A program made the position numbers and the translations under genes. A stretch of DNA of 64,000 bases from Tetrahymena elliotti 4EA (lineage: Eukaryota > Ciliophora > Oligohymenophorea > Hymenostomatida > Tetrahymenidae): positions 390,539 through 454,538 of the forward strand of contig JH720318.1 of the NCBI GenBank assembly GCA_000231825.2, written 5' to 3'. Positions 37,101 through 48,310 of the stretch are shown here, in pieces. The notes under the pieces are model-generated. The model was not told the DNA's origin. It saw nothing but the letters and a program-made list of their open reading frames with translations, and did not search any database. Numbering within the stretch: the stretch's first letter is position 1; every line of letters starts with the position of its first letter.

Positions 37101-38469
37101 AGCCTTAATCATCAGCTTCCACTACTACTACTACAACAGCAAATACTAACTAGGCTTCTATGGCTACTTCAGTAAATAGTTTCCCCTAATAAGCCAACTT
37201 TAGTGCCGCACAATAGTATCCTGCCTCAGCTTATACCAATAATGCAACCTACCCCTAAGCAAATTAGTTGATTCAAAATAATGGTTCTACATAAAATGCA
37301 GCAGCTGCAAAAGTAGGTAGTAATTAAATGATTTAGTAAGGATAGTATGTCCAAGCAAACTCAGTTGCTTAGTCCTAGCTTCCTATTACTTAAACAGCAG
37401 CATAATAAAACATGACTCCTATTTCGGGATACAATCATTTAAATTAATAATAGTATGCTTAATAATAAACATACTAAAATTAAATGATGATGAATTAATA
37501 CTCTTCTGCTTTTCCAATCCAGTAGCCTCTGGTATTAACTTTTTCATTATTTAATTATTTACCTTTTATAATTATTCAAAACAATTTTAAAAGCAAAGTA
37601 CAGTAATTGGAGGTTATCAAGGTAGACCTAGTTAGTAGTATGATGCAAGCTAATAAGGAATGGCTTTACCTAGTATGATAAACTAAACACAGTAGCCTTA
37701 TTAAGGATAACAATATAATCAATAAGGATAGACATAATATTAAGGATATGGAAACAATATGCAAAATATGTATATGAATTAGCCTATTAACTCAACTACA
37801 AATGGTAATCATAACAGAAGCATAGTGCCTAATTAGTAAATTTAATATGGGGCTAATTCCCAAGTTTAAAATGGAATTAGCTAATATCCTCAATAGTAAA
37901 ATTACTACAATGCATAATATTAATCAAATCCAAGCTAGTATCAGTAGCATATACAATCAATGAATGTAAATCAGCAGTATGGCAATAATCATAACTAGAC
38001 TTAGTATGGAGGCCATGTTTAATAAAATTAGAATAATAGTGAGTAAAGCTCAGAAGGAATGCTTTCTGGTAAATTTTTAATTTGAAATAAAATATTAAAG
38101 TTCTTATTTGAATAAAATAAATTATTAGAAAGTGAAGAAGAGTGAAAGAATTGTTTTTTAATTTTAAATATAATACTTCAATTATTCCAAAAAAACATAT
38201 TATAAAAATATATCATTAATTTAATTAATATAAGTATAATAAATATCACATCAAAAAACTTTATTTCAGCAATAGCACATGTAAGCAAGTAATCAAGCAT
38301 AAAATAAACTAATAATTAGCTTCTTATTAATAAATTCTATTTAATCATGCTTTGAGCTATACCTTAACATATTCTTTTAGGAAGGTTAAATAGTACAATA
38401 ATTCCTAAAGAGTTAGTTAATTATCAAGAAATTAAGTAAGTAAGCCAGGATTAATTATTAATAAAATGA
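34113..38469 (+). CDS. BET-type bromodomain protein with two NET domains and Q/N-rich tail
   Basis: Multi-exon gene. The firm part starts at ATG 34725 (MNQAANNAQ); a possible earlier start is ATG 34113 with an exon SKYINSKLPRGYSLQFSSS at about 34285-34390. The bromodomain is at about residues 95-192 of the firm start: CFSILQQLKKNENSGPFQ, CPDYYKIIKDPMDLSKVE, and NSFTYNQKGSQIYKMTEE with the acetyl-lysine-binding Asn 169. After introns come a first NET domain (36250-36425: LTQDEVSQVYQGIGQL, IELNIDNLPIKVAREVQEF) and a second (36800-36980: LTINEKKQLGISIRRLPPED, IEFDIDTLPVRKARELEAYV), then about 330 residues very rich in Gln and Asn. BET proteins read acetylated histones and recruit transcription complexes. 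The last exon beyond 38068 is uncertain. Two NET domains are unusual. Confidence 0.88.
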
Positions 38470-38993
38470 TTAAGGTACCCAGACAAGGTAGTCAATATGA
38501 AATAAAGTAATTAATAACTCAAAATTAGAATCGTAGTTTAAAAATATATTAACAATATATTTATTTGACTTATAATCCTATAATTTTTATTTTTAGTTTA
38601 CATAATTGTTATTTATAGAAAAATCTTTACACATTTATATTTCATTTCTCAATATAATCATTTAGTCATTCTCAGTTTTACTTTTAAAAAAAACTTAACA
38701 TTTTTTTAAATAATTCTTTATTGTAATCTTATAAATTTACATTGAATTTTCGAGAGAGGTTAAGTCTAATTCTAATAGCTTAATATTAAACATTAAAAGA
38801 TGAAATCAACTAAGTAGTTTAAAATCTCTTAGGAATATTTTACTGGGTTATTAGGAATCAACATTTGATTAGATTTTTTATAGCAAAATATATTTATGAA
38901 AACTTATATCTGGATTTTTTTTGATTAGTATTTATTTTTATTGAAAAAAAAAAAGAAAGTTTACTTTAATAAATTTGAAAGTTAAAAGATATT
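38470..38993. other. Intergenic spacer
   Basis: AT-rich spacer before the pseudokinase gene. The 3' end of the BET gene could reach slightly into it. Nothing else seen. Confidence 0.4.
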
Positions 38994-40685
38994 ATGAATA
39001 ATAATTAAGATTTTGTGAACTAGGTTGTTCAACAACTAAGTCAGGTAGAAGATTTAGAAATAACTGATACAAGGATAAATTAAGAAGGATTTGGGAAATA
39101 TTTATTTGCTAGATATAAAAAAAATAACTGCATGATTTAAATGATAAATATTGAAAATAAGGATTCTTTTGTCTAAAAAAAGTAGCTTTTCCATGCTAAA
39201 GAAAATGTAAAAAGACTGTAAAGTTGCCCACACAAAAATATTCTAGCATACTATGACTCCTTTTAAATTGATCAAAATTTTTTTATTATTATGGAGTAAC
39301 CAGAATGTTCGCTTTAGGAGTGGATTAATAAGAATAAAAAAAACATTATTGGAAAAGAATAATTCTTAAAGTTTGCTTTGGAAATGGTTGAAACTGCTGA
39401 TTATTTGCATCAAAAAAAATATGTTTTAAGTAATGTAACTCTAAAAAATATCTTTTTAGATGAAGATTTAAATATTAAGTTTTCAACTTTTACAATTTAA
39501 TAAGAGGTCAAAGTTGATTAATTAATGAATGAAAATATATTTTAGTCTCTTGAAAATAATGAATTAGTATATATTCCTTTGAACATTGTAGCTGAATCGG
39601 ATAATTAAAATATAGTAATACTAAGTAGCAAAGTAGATGTGTATATAATTGGTTTATGTTTATACTCATTAACAGGGGTTTCTTTTTTTCAAGTTTTAGA
39701 TTTTATTTAAAAAGGTTCATTTCAACTTAATCTCAATCTTGGTGTTGAGATAAATCAATACTTAAGGTTGATGCTTTTAAGAAGTAATTACTAATCTATC
39801 CCCTCTCCTGCTTACTTTGTCAAATCATTCTAATCAATTAAAGACAAATAGTAGCAAAATAATTAGAGCATATTACGCTGGGGAGAAGATGATGTAGAAA
39901 TAATAGGAATACTGAAAGATAAAATCTAGCAATTTAAATACTTAAAATTACTTGATGATATTATTCATTAAATTGATTTTTAAAAAATTTCCTGCTTAAC
40001 AGAAGAATAAGAAGCAGTTGAAAAAATCGATGATGAAGACAAAGAAGGTAAATAAAATAATTAATTAGATGGACCAGAAGAAACTAGTAAAATTTTAGAG
40101 AAAAGTCTTTAACTTGAAAAGTTATATCCATAATCTGATATCCCATATCTCTTATAAGGAGACTTATATTATCGTATTGACGATATTGAAAAATCTATAG
40201 AAAGTAATTTGAAAGCAGTAGAAATTAATAGTAAAAATGATATTGCTCATTATTAATTAGGACTATTATACAGTGAATTAGGTTAAGATGAAGATTCATT
40301 ACATCATTATGATCTTTATGTAAATTTAAATCCTTTTGATGATGAAGTTTACAGTAATATAGGATCAATTTACTTAGAGCAAGATTTTGATAAATCAAAG
40401 TAATACTTAATGAAATCTATAGGGTTGAATCCAAGATAATCAATAGCCTATTACAATCTTGGCTCACTATATTTAAAAAATTAGAATTATTAGAAAGCCA
40501 TAGCTTATTACAAGAAAGCAAACAGTCTATAATAAGATAATGATACTACTTAATCAATAGGTTTTACTTACAATTTAATTAAGAATTATGAAAATTCTAA
40601 GAAATTTTATAAAAAACTTCTTATGGAGAACCCTGAGGTAGAAGATTATTTAATCTCACAAGAAGTTAATAAGAGTTTAATATGA
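38994..40685 (+). CDS. Pseudokinase with C-terminal TPR repeats
   Basis: A single exon of 563 residues from ATG 38994 to TGA 40683-40685. Residues 25-330 follow the protein kinase fold: a glycine-rich-loop remnant NQEGFGKY (29-36), a helix C-like HAKENVKRLQSCPHKNIL, a hinge FFIIMEQPECSLQEWI, and YLHQKKYVLSNVTLKNIFLD. The catalytic features are missing: the beta-3 Lys position lies in CMIQMI, HRD is replaced by LSN (145-147), and DFG by STF (164-166). From about residue 370 onwards there are at least four TPR units, such as YLLQGDLYYRIDDIEKSIES, HYQLGLLYSELGQDEDSL, VYSNIGSIYLEQDFDKSKQY and YYNLGSLYLKNQNYQKAI. TPRs bind partner proteins, so the product is probably a scaffold rather than an enzyme. 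The intact frame argues against a pseudogene. Confidence 0.83.
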
Positions 40686-41186
40686 AATATTTGATAAAAA
40701 AAAACAAACAAAAAAATTAAATTTAGTTTTGTAAAAATTTCTAAAATTATTTTGTTTTTTTTAAAAAAGAATATTAATTTTTTTATTGGTTGATAATATC
40801 TGTAATTTAATTTAATTTTAAATATTATTGTGTGATATGGTCATACAATATGACACAGAAGTATTTATTTGGTATTTTTGACAAAATTATACAAAATTAA
40901 ATTATGAAAAAGTATCAAAAAATTTAAAAATAAAGTCAATGTAATTTATCAAAATGCATTAATCAATAATTAGGATAAATCATTTATCAAAATTTTTATA
41001 TTCATATGGTATTATATATCATTCTTATACCAAATTATAATTTCTTTAATTTGAAAAGGAATATAAATAGATATAAAAATTAAAATTTTTAATCAAAAAT
41101 AATTATTACCTTTAAAAAAAAAAAATTAAAATAGTTAACTATTCACTATTTTTTAGAAAGTGTTAGTCAGTTGAAATATTATCAAA
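40686..41186. other. Intergenic spacer
   Basis: AT-rich region between the pseudokinase and the ARL8 gene on the same strand. Presumed ARL8 promoter. Nothing else seen. Confidence 0.5.
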
Positions 41187-41735
41187 ATGTTCAAAAAAGT
41201 TTTAGATTGGATCAGAAGTCTCTTTTGGAATAAAGAACTTGAAATCTCTATTGTTGGACTACAAAATGCTGGTAAAAGTACTCTCGTTAATACATTAGCA
41301 ACAGGAAAATTTGACGAAGATACCATTCCTACAATTGGATTCAATTAAAGATAAATTAAAAAAGGAAAAATATAAATGAAACTCTGGGATTTAGGTGGTC
41401 AACCTCGTTTCAGAGAAAGTTGGGAAAAATACTGCAGAGATGCTGATGTTATTATATTTGTTGCTGATGCTGCTGATTTAGGAAATATTGATATTGCTCG
41501 TACACAACTTCATTAATTAATTAGTTTTCCTTCTGTTGATGGTATCCCTTTACTTGTATTAGGTAATAAAAATGATGTGCCTAATGCCCTAACTGTTCAA
41601 GATTTAATAAGTTAATTTGATTTAGGTAGCATTAAAGATAGAAAAGTAGCTTGTTATAGCATATCAGCTAAAAATTCAAACAATATTGATGAAGTAATGA
41701 AGTGGTTATCAGATCTCCCTAAGCGTAAGAAATGA
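41187..41735 (+). CDS. ARL8: ARL8-type small GTPase
   Basis: A single exon of 182 residues from ATG 41187 (MFKKVLDWIRSLFW) to TGA 41733-41735. It has the P-loop GLQNAGKST, the switch I TIPTIGFN, the G3 motif WDLGGQPRF followed by RESWEKYCRDAD, the G4 motif NKND and the G5-like YSISAKN. The N-terminal amphipathic helix and WDxGGQPRFR...WERYCR-like block are diagnostic for ARL8 rather than other ARF-like proteins; there is no N-terminal myristoylation Gly. ARL8 in animals and yeast-like systems sits on lysosomes and recruits kinesin adaptors and HOPS. TGG and codon use are ordinary for the region, and the gene has no intron. Confidence 0.95.
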
Positions 41736-43145
41736 TGCTGCTCAAAATATTTATTTTAAAAAATGAATTATTTACAAAATAATAATTAAACAACCAAGTG
41801 TAAAAGCTAATAAAATAAATTTAAATAATTAATTAAATTACATATAATGTCATACATGTATCAAATATTCTTTTAATAAAAGCTTCAAAATTTAAAAAAG
41901 TTTTTCATTTTATCTCATTTTTTACATTCATTTTATCTTTAGAATCACATAGAATATTTGAAAATCTTAAAAAGTATTTGGTTTTTTCAATTCTTAAAAT
42001 GAATTTAACAATCTATTGATCAAATAAATACATAAATACTATTTTTAAAGCTAAAAGAGATAACTAACTATAATTTTGAAATCTTATTAAAAAGGTATTT
42101 AGCAGTTTGCATACTTATTTATTATCAATATTATATATTAGTTTATGAATAAATAAATTAATCAATCAATAACAAATGTACAAAAACTGTATGAGCTTGA
42201 TGAATAAATATTGAATAAATTTTAAGCTCATAAATTCTAAGAATATCAAAAATTTACTTAAAATTTTGAATTAATAAAGATAATGAATAAAAATGTATTT
42301 AAAAATTATTTTCCAAATTTAAAGTATTTTTATTTGAAATAAAATATTTTTAGATTTCTTGCTTTAAATTTTAAAATGCCTTTTTATTTTATAATTTATC
42401 GTTTGTAATTGAAATATTTAAAATGGCTGATTAAAATTAAAATTAAATTTAGATGTTCTCTTTTAGTATTTTTTCATAAAAATAAATACCATTTTTGTCA
42501 TGATTTACCTTCTCACATCTATTCCTCAATCATGGTTTTTGCTCATAAATGTTAAATTATTTAGATTTTAATTAATATGTGTAAATTTTAATGCAATTTA
42601 TAAAAGAGATTGAACTTAACAAAAATAGAACATGGCTCTACTCTACTTTTTTTATCAAAAATTTCATTGGATGAATAAAAAAGAAATAAATATATCAAAT
42701 AAGTAAATTTTAGTGGAATATTTTTGATGTTTATTAATCAATAAAATTTGAGCAGCATTCTATTTTGTATAGGTTAATAGTTGTACTCAAATAATTATTA
42801 AGAGTGATCTTAATTAATTATATTTCTTATTCAAAATCACATAGAAATAGTTAAAAAAAATAAATAAATTCCAATTATAACTTCATTATTTTGGTTTCAA
42901 CATTTTGAAAAAATATAGACTATCAAGCAAGCTTAAATTACTCATAGAAGTATATTCAGATGTAATAATATCCATATTATTAAAGTAAAGAGTTTGAAAT
43001 TATAAAGAATAAATTTTAAAATATGTATTAACAAAAACTTAGCCTCGTTAATGTATATTTACTTTTTGCTGTTTTTTTAAGATGGAAACTTTATTTTTAT
43101 AAATAATATCTTTTATCAAAAGACAGCTATAACCAACCTCAAAAG
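41736..43145. other. Intergenic region before the USP gene
   Basis: About 1.4 kb, AT-rich. The USP reading frame is open for about 60 bases before ATG 43146, and a short ATG frame at 42423 could be a first exon, but no joined frame could be made convincing. Confidence 0.4.
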
Positions 43146-45259
43146 ATGGGTATATAGTCATAGTTGAGTTAGCATATGAGAGTTCGATAAATAAATGGAA
43201 ATAATCAATACTATGAGCCTTAAGGTGATGACATATACACTAATAAAAATATAATCAATCATAGCGCAAGCAACTATAGTTAAATGTAGTAGAAAATAAA
43301 TACTAATAGTTAAAGAGATCCTAAATATAATAATACACCTTTAACAACATACCAAAGTAATTAAAATAGTATTTAGTATAAGCAAATACCTACTAATATT
43401 CCTTAGTATGATTTAACTAATAATAGCACTTAAGCAAGAAATTAATATTAGGGATAGCAGATAAATAGTTAAGCAAGAGTAACTCCATCAAGTTATCCAT
43501 ACAATTAAACATCAAACCTAAATAATTCTTACATTTAACCTAAAACTTAGTAGTATAATCCAATAACTAATTAACCGTATTAATACTCAAATGGTTCATC
43601 AACCGCATCCTCAAATAAAAATAGTTTAACAACATCTAATTCTTCTTCTTATGGTAATGAAAAGTTAGGTGTATAAAGTAAAAGCTAATAAGACAATTAA
43701 AATTAGATTAAATACCCATATTCAAATCAATACACTACATAAAGTACTTCTTAATAGCCTATATCCTAAGTTCAGTAAAGTTATGGCTAAACAAATTCTT
43801 ATTCTACCTAGGTTTCTAAGAAAGTATTTAATAGAAAATGTGGTTTATAAAATATAGGAAATACATGCTACATGTAAATATATCAAATAAATTCAATAAA
43901 ATTTATTTAATCATTTTTCAAAACAAAACAACAAAACAAGTTTTTTTAGAAGAAAAATTTTTTTAAAATATTTTTTTATTCAAAAGAAAATTTAAATCTT
44001 TTTTTTTATAAATTAAAGGAATTCAGCATTATAGTGTGTGTTTAACATTCCAGGTTTCTTAGATTTTTTCACTTTAGGAAAATACAAAAAGGAAATTAAT
44101 CAAGCAAACAAAGGTATAGCAAATGAGTTTGCTGTTTTAGCATAAACAATAGAAGAAAATTCATCCAAAAATAATTATTTACGTCCAACAAACCTTAAGT
44201 ATGCAATTTGTAAGAATTAATTTAAAATGTTTGTCTTTTTTATTCAATGAAATTTATTTTGATTCAAGAAAAAGTAAACTAGTAATTTTTAGGAAGTGGC
44301 TAGCAAGATTCTTAAGAATTTCTTAGGACTCTTTTAGATGGGTTGCATAACGATTTGAATAGAGTGCAAGGAAAAAAGCCATATAGAGAGTTAGAGGCTA
44401 ACATAAAGTAGAAACCATTAACTAAAATAGTAAATTAATTTAAATCTAAAAAATTAAATAAATTTATCTATTATTTAAGGGAGAAGAATGGTTTTAATAC
44501 TACTTAGATAGAGATAATAGCATAGTTACTGACTATTTTACAGGGTAATTAATGAGCAAAGTAACTTGTTAAGTTTGCCAATCAGATTCTATAGCATTTG
44601 ATAATTTTATGGACTTATCCTTGAGCTTTACAGCCTTTAGAATATTGAATTCTTTCGATCTGGATAGACTTATTAAAGCATTTTTAAAAGAAGAAAATTT
44701 AGATGACACTTACTATTGTAAGAACTGCAAGAAACACACAAAATCAAAACGTTAATTTTACATATGGTAGCTCCCTGAAATACTAGTTATACATTTGAAA
44801 AGATTCCATTTTGGAAGTACAAGAAGAGAAAAAATTGATTTGAATGTGACTTTTCCAATCTAAGATTTAGATATGGGGTAATATTTAGAAAGATAAACAA
44901 GTAAAATTAAAAAATAACATATTCTTTTCATATATCTCAATCCTATTATTAATAAAACAGATAGCTAAGAATATTTTTATGACCTTATTGGTATAGTGAA
45001 TCATTCTGGAAACCTTTATGGAGGCCATTACACAGCGTAAATCATTAAATTTAAATAAAATGTAAATATCTAATATTTTATTCTTTAATAAAGTTAATGT
45101 AAGAATCCATATGATGGTACTTGGAACGAATTTAATGATTCTTCTTGGAATGAAATTAACATAAATTCAAAAAATTATGAAAGAACTGGATCAAATGAGC
45201 CTTATTTATTATTTTATTGTAAAAAAGGGTTATCATAAAAGTACAGAAATGCAAAATGA
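43146..45259 (+). CDS. Ubiquitin-specific protease with Q/N-rich N-terminal extension
   Basis: Multi-exon gene from ATG 43146 (possible upstream exon not excluded) to TGA 45257-45259. About 235 residues rich in Gln, Asn, Ser and Tyr precede the USP catalytic domain. The Cys box is [17 protein letters not shown], with the catalytic Cys codon at 43866 and a 145-base intron (43874-44018) inside the box. Next come [18 protein letters not shown] (QDxQEF box), a zinc ribbon with CQVCQSD and [21 protein letters not shown], and the His box [15 protein letters not shown] with the catalytic His at 45026-45028. The protein ends with WNEFNDSSW and [10 protein letters not shown]. USPs remove ubiquitin from substrates. 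All catalytic and zinc-binding elements are present, so it should be active. The substrate is unknown. Confidence 0.93.
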
Positions 45260-46323
45260 GTGAAAATAAATAAATCACAAGCTAACTATTTGAATTATTA
45301 TATTTAAATGACTTTACTAAAAATAAATGAGAGACTAATCTACCTCTTCATATCTAAAAAATATAAACTTTTTCCAAAATATAACTTAACAATAAAATTT
45401 TATCCTCAATCAATCAAACAAACAAATTAATTAGATAAAAGGAAAACCTAATTTTTAACCACTAATTATTTATAGAAAAATTGATTCTAAAATTTAATAA
45501 AAATACATTTTCTACATCTATATATACTTTTAGTTATTCAGTATACTTTATCTTAAAGGATTCAATTATTTAAAAATTAAATTTTCATTTTAATTAAATT
45601 AACAAAACTTCATAATAATTCATTCATTTATATAATTTTATCAGAATTTAATTCAATATTATTTTAGAAATCAAATTATTTAGTTAAAGAATAAATGAAA
45701 TTTTCTCAAGTTTAGGTTACTAAATTTTTAATCAAAAATGATTATTAAATAAAATAAAAATTCATTTTTTGCATGTATTAAGTTATGAAAATATTAATTA
45801 TACTTTATTTTAAAGATTTAAAACTAATTAAATAGAATCTACCAAAATTAAATTTAGCAATCTAATTATTTAGGTAAAGAAGAAAGGAAACCTTCTTCTT
45901 TATAGTTTACTTAATATTCACACTAAAATTTAATAACTCATATTTCATTTGTGTTATTAAATTATAACCATTTAAAAGTTATGTTAACATTACATTTAAA
46001 TAAAAAAAACAATTTTAATATTGATAAGGTCAAAAACTATTTTACAAGAAAATAATTTTTAGGAATTAGTTTCCAAAAACTAAGAAAAAGAAAACAACCA
46101 AATAAATATCTAGAATAGAAACATAAAATCAATTTTGACTGAAACGTTTTTAAAATATATTTTTTTAGATTTTTAAATTATTTTATATTTTATTTAAAAA
46201 AAATATTTATAAGAATATCTTTAGTAAGATTATCGTTGAAATTGATAATTTGATTCTTAAAATTTAACACAAAATTTATTATTAATTTAAAAAGGTTTCA
46301 AAAATTTATTACAATTTTAGTAT
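45260..46323. other. Intergenic spacer
   Basis: About 1.1 kb of AT-rich sequence between two plus-strand genes. No gene or structure recognised. Confidence 0.5.
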
Positions 46324-47854
46324 ATGAATAAATAAACTCCTCCTTCGTAGTAAAGCAATAGGCAGAAAAGTACTGCTTAAATTAATCCACCTTAGAGTTA
46401 AAAAGGTGCTCCAGTGCCTAACTTATAGGCATTGCCATAGGGTTAGCAGTAAACAAATTCTACTAATCTTGCTAGTCTATCAAAAAGAAACTCAATAATT
46501 AGAAGATTCAGCTAAAGGAAAGGTACAAAGATTTAAAATGAAGAAGCTAATAAACCAAATTGGAAAACACTACCAACAGGTTTACAAATGCTTATCAATG
46601 AAGAATAAGTAAAAAAAATTTGGACATTTGATAAGCCAAAAATGATAATATCTGAACTAATGAATGACCTATTGAAAAGATTAGATGTATAAAAAAATTT
46701 TGAAAGTATGGAGTTAAATATCATTGCAGAGTTCCACTTATATAACATAATTTATGCTAAATAAACATTATTTCTAGATGATTATAAGACTGCCATCTTT
46801 TTAAATTTAATGTAATTTTAATTTATTATTTTTGCATTAAAATTACTTATAAACTCATAATAATATGTATGCATTTAGGTGGACTTTACTCATAAATGAT
46901 AATCCAGATTATAAAATTCTCCATGTACACTATACACAAGCTACTATCAATAGCTTAAATGATTTAAATATTAAAAATACTTAATAAATTGATAATACTT
47001 CAACCTAGGGGTAGCCTCTTAAAAATGCTTAAAAAAACCAACAAAGAAGCCAATAATAAGTTGGCACTTTATAGAATATAAAAGAAAACTATAAGTCTAT
47101 ATAAAGTGATCTTGAGAATTTTAAAAAATGGATAGTAAAGCATTCTACAAGCAATCCACCTAATTGTGTGAAAATATTTGATGCTTAACAAGTACAAATG
47201 ATAGTTTAATTTGCCTAGAATAGTTATTTCTCTAACTTTTCACTTTATAATTACTGCTTAAATAATAAAAATAAAAATGAAGAAATAGAAATTAAATTAT
47301 ATATTGATAAACCTTTAGATATACCAGCCCTATCTGATGCTTTATATATGGGATAGCCAAAAATAGAAATACCTGAAGACGAAGATGAAGATCACAACTC
47401 TAAGCAGCGTTAGAAATAAAAAGTAAGTATTTTAATATTTTATAGAAATCTTAATAAAAATTAAAAAATATTAATAAAGAAAGTTTCTTATACGGAATCA
47501 AGATAAAGAGAATCAAACCAATAAATTGATAAAAGTAGTTTCTAAGGTGTAAGCCTTGAAAAAATTGAATCCGAAAATTAAAGAGTTAGATTGGATGAAG
47601 AGGAAATAGAGGGAAATGAAAATGATTTGGATGGATTAGAAGATAATGAAATTGAATTTAATAGCAAACAAAAATACAGTTCTTAGAGCTAAAGATCCAC
47701 TAAACGCATAAACCCAGAGGAATAAGAAATAAGAAATATAGTTAACAATAAGTTAAAATCAATTGAGGAATAATTTTCATAAACTCTTCAAAAAAGACAG
47801 GAAGAATTAGATAAATAGTTTGATGAAATAGTTAATCCTAAAAAGAAGAAATGA
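46324..47854 (+). CDS. CFAP119/CCDC189-like ciliary protein
   Basis: Start ATG 46324 (MNKQTPPSQQ), stop TGA 47852-47854, with introns around 46815-46879 and 47420-47480. After a polar Gln-rich N-terminus comes NWKTLPTGLQMLINEEQVKK and a helical block ending near TLFLDDYKTAIFLNLMQFQ. The next exon has FKKWIVKHSTSNPPNCVKIFD and QFAQNSYFSNFSLYNYCL, which fit the conserved H-S-x-x-x-P-P and Y-F-x-H-F-x-L-Y motifs of the CCDC189/CFAP119 family (DUF4464). The C-terminus is an acidic stretch followed by a predicted coiled coil, KSIEEQFSQTLQKRQEELD. Family members are axonemal proteins needed for motile flagella in mammals. The call rests on one well-matched exon plus overall layout. Confidence 0.68.
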
Positions 47855-48310
47855 ATTTAAATTTATTTTTAAAATTAAATAAAATTTTATTTTGTAATAA
47901 CATTTGTAATTATTCAAATCAGACTAATTTAAATAAATTTATTTTCTAAATCTTTCTAATAATTTTCTCTTTTTAATTTCCATATTTTTTTCTACTCTTA
48001 AAGTCTTCTTATAATAGAGAGAATAAGGTATAAATAAAGAGCCTCTAAAAATAATTTTTATTTTTTGAATTTATATTAAAATGCAAGAAATTAAGACTTT
48101 AAATTATTCAAATATCTAATTTTTTTATCCTTTTTAACAACCAAAAAATTTTTATTTTATTATTTAAAAAAGTTTAAATAGAGAAAATAGATGAACTCAA
48201 TTTATTTTTATGTTTTACAAAATTTTGTTTAAAAAAGTTCATTATAATTTTTCATATTTTTTATTCATTAATTCATATTTTAATTTTATATCTTAACAAA
48301 TTAAAAAAAA
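47855..48310. other. Intergenic spacer
   Basis: AT-rich sequence between the CFAP119-like gene and the LRR array. No gene seen. Confidence 0.5.

Noticed and set aside
43130..43140. ACCAACCTC, resembling the core of the chromosome breakage sequence
   Set aside because: Flanking bases do not match the 15-base consensus and the site is just before or in the USP gene; chance match.
43669..43857. Frame beginning [12 protein letters not shown]
   Set aside because: Shifted frame of the Q/N-rich USP N-terminus.
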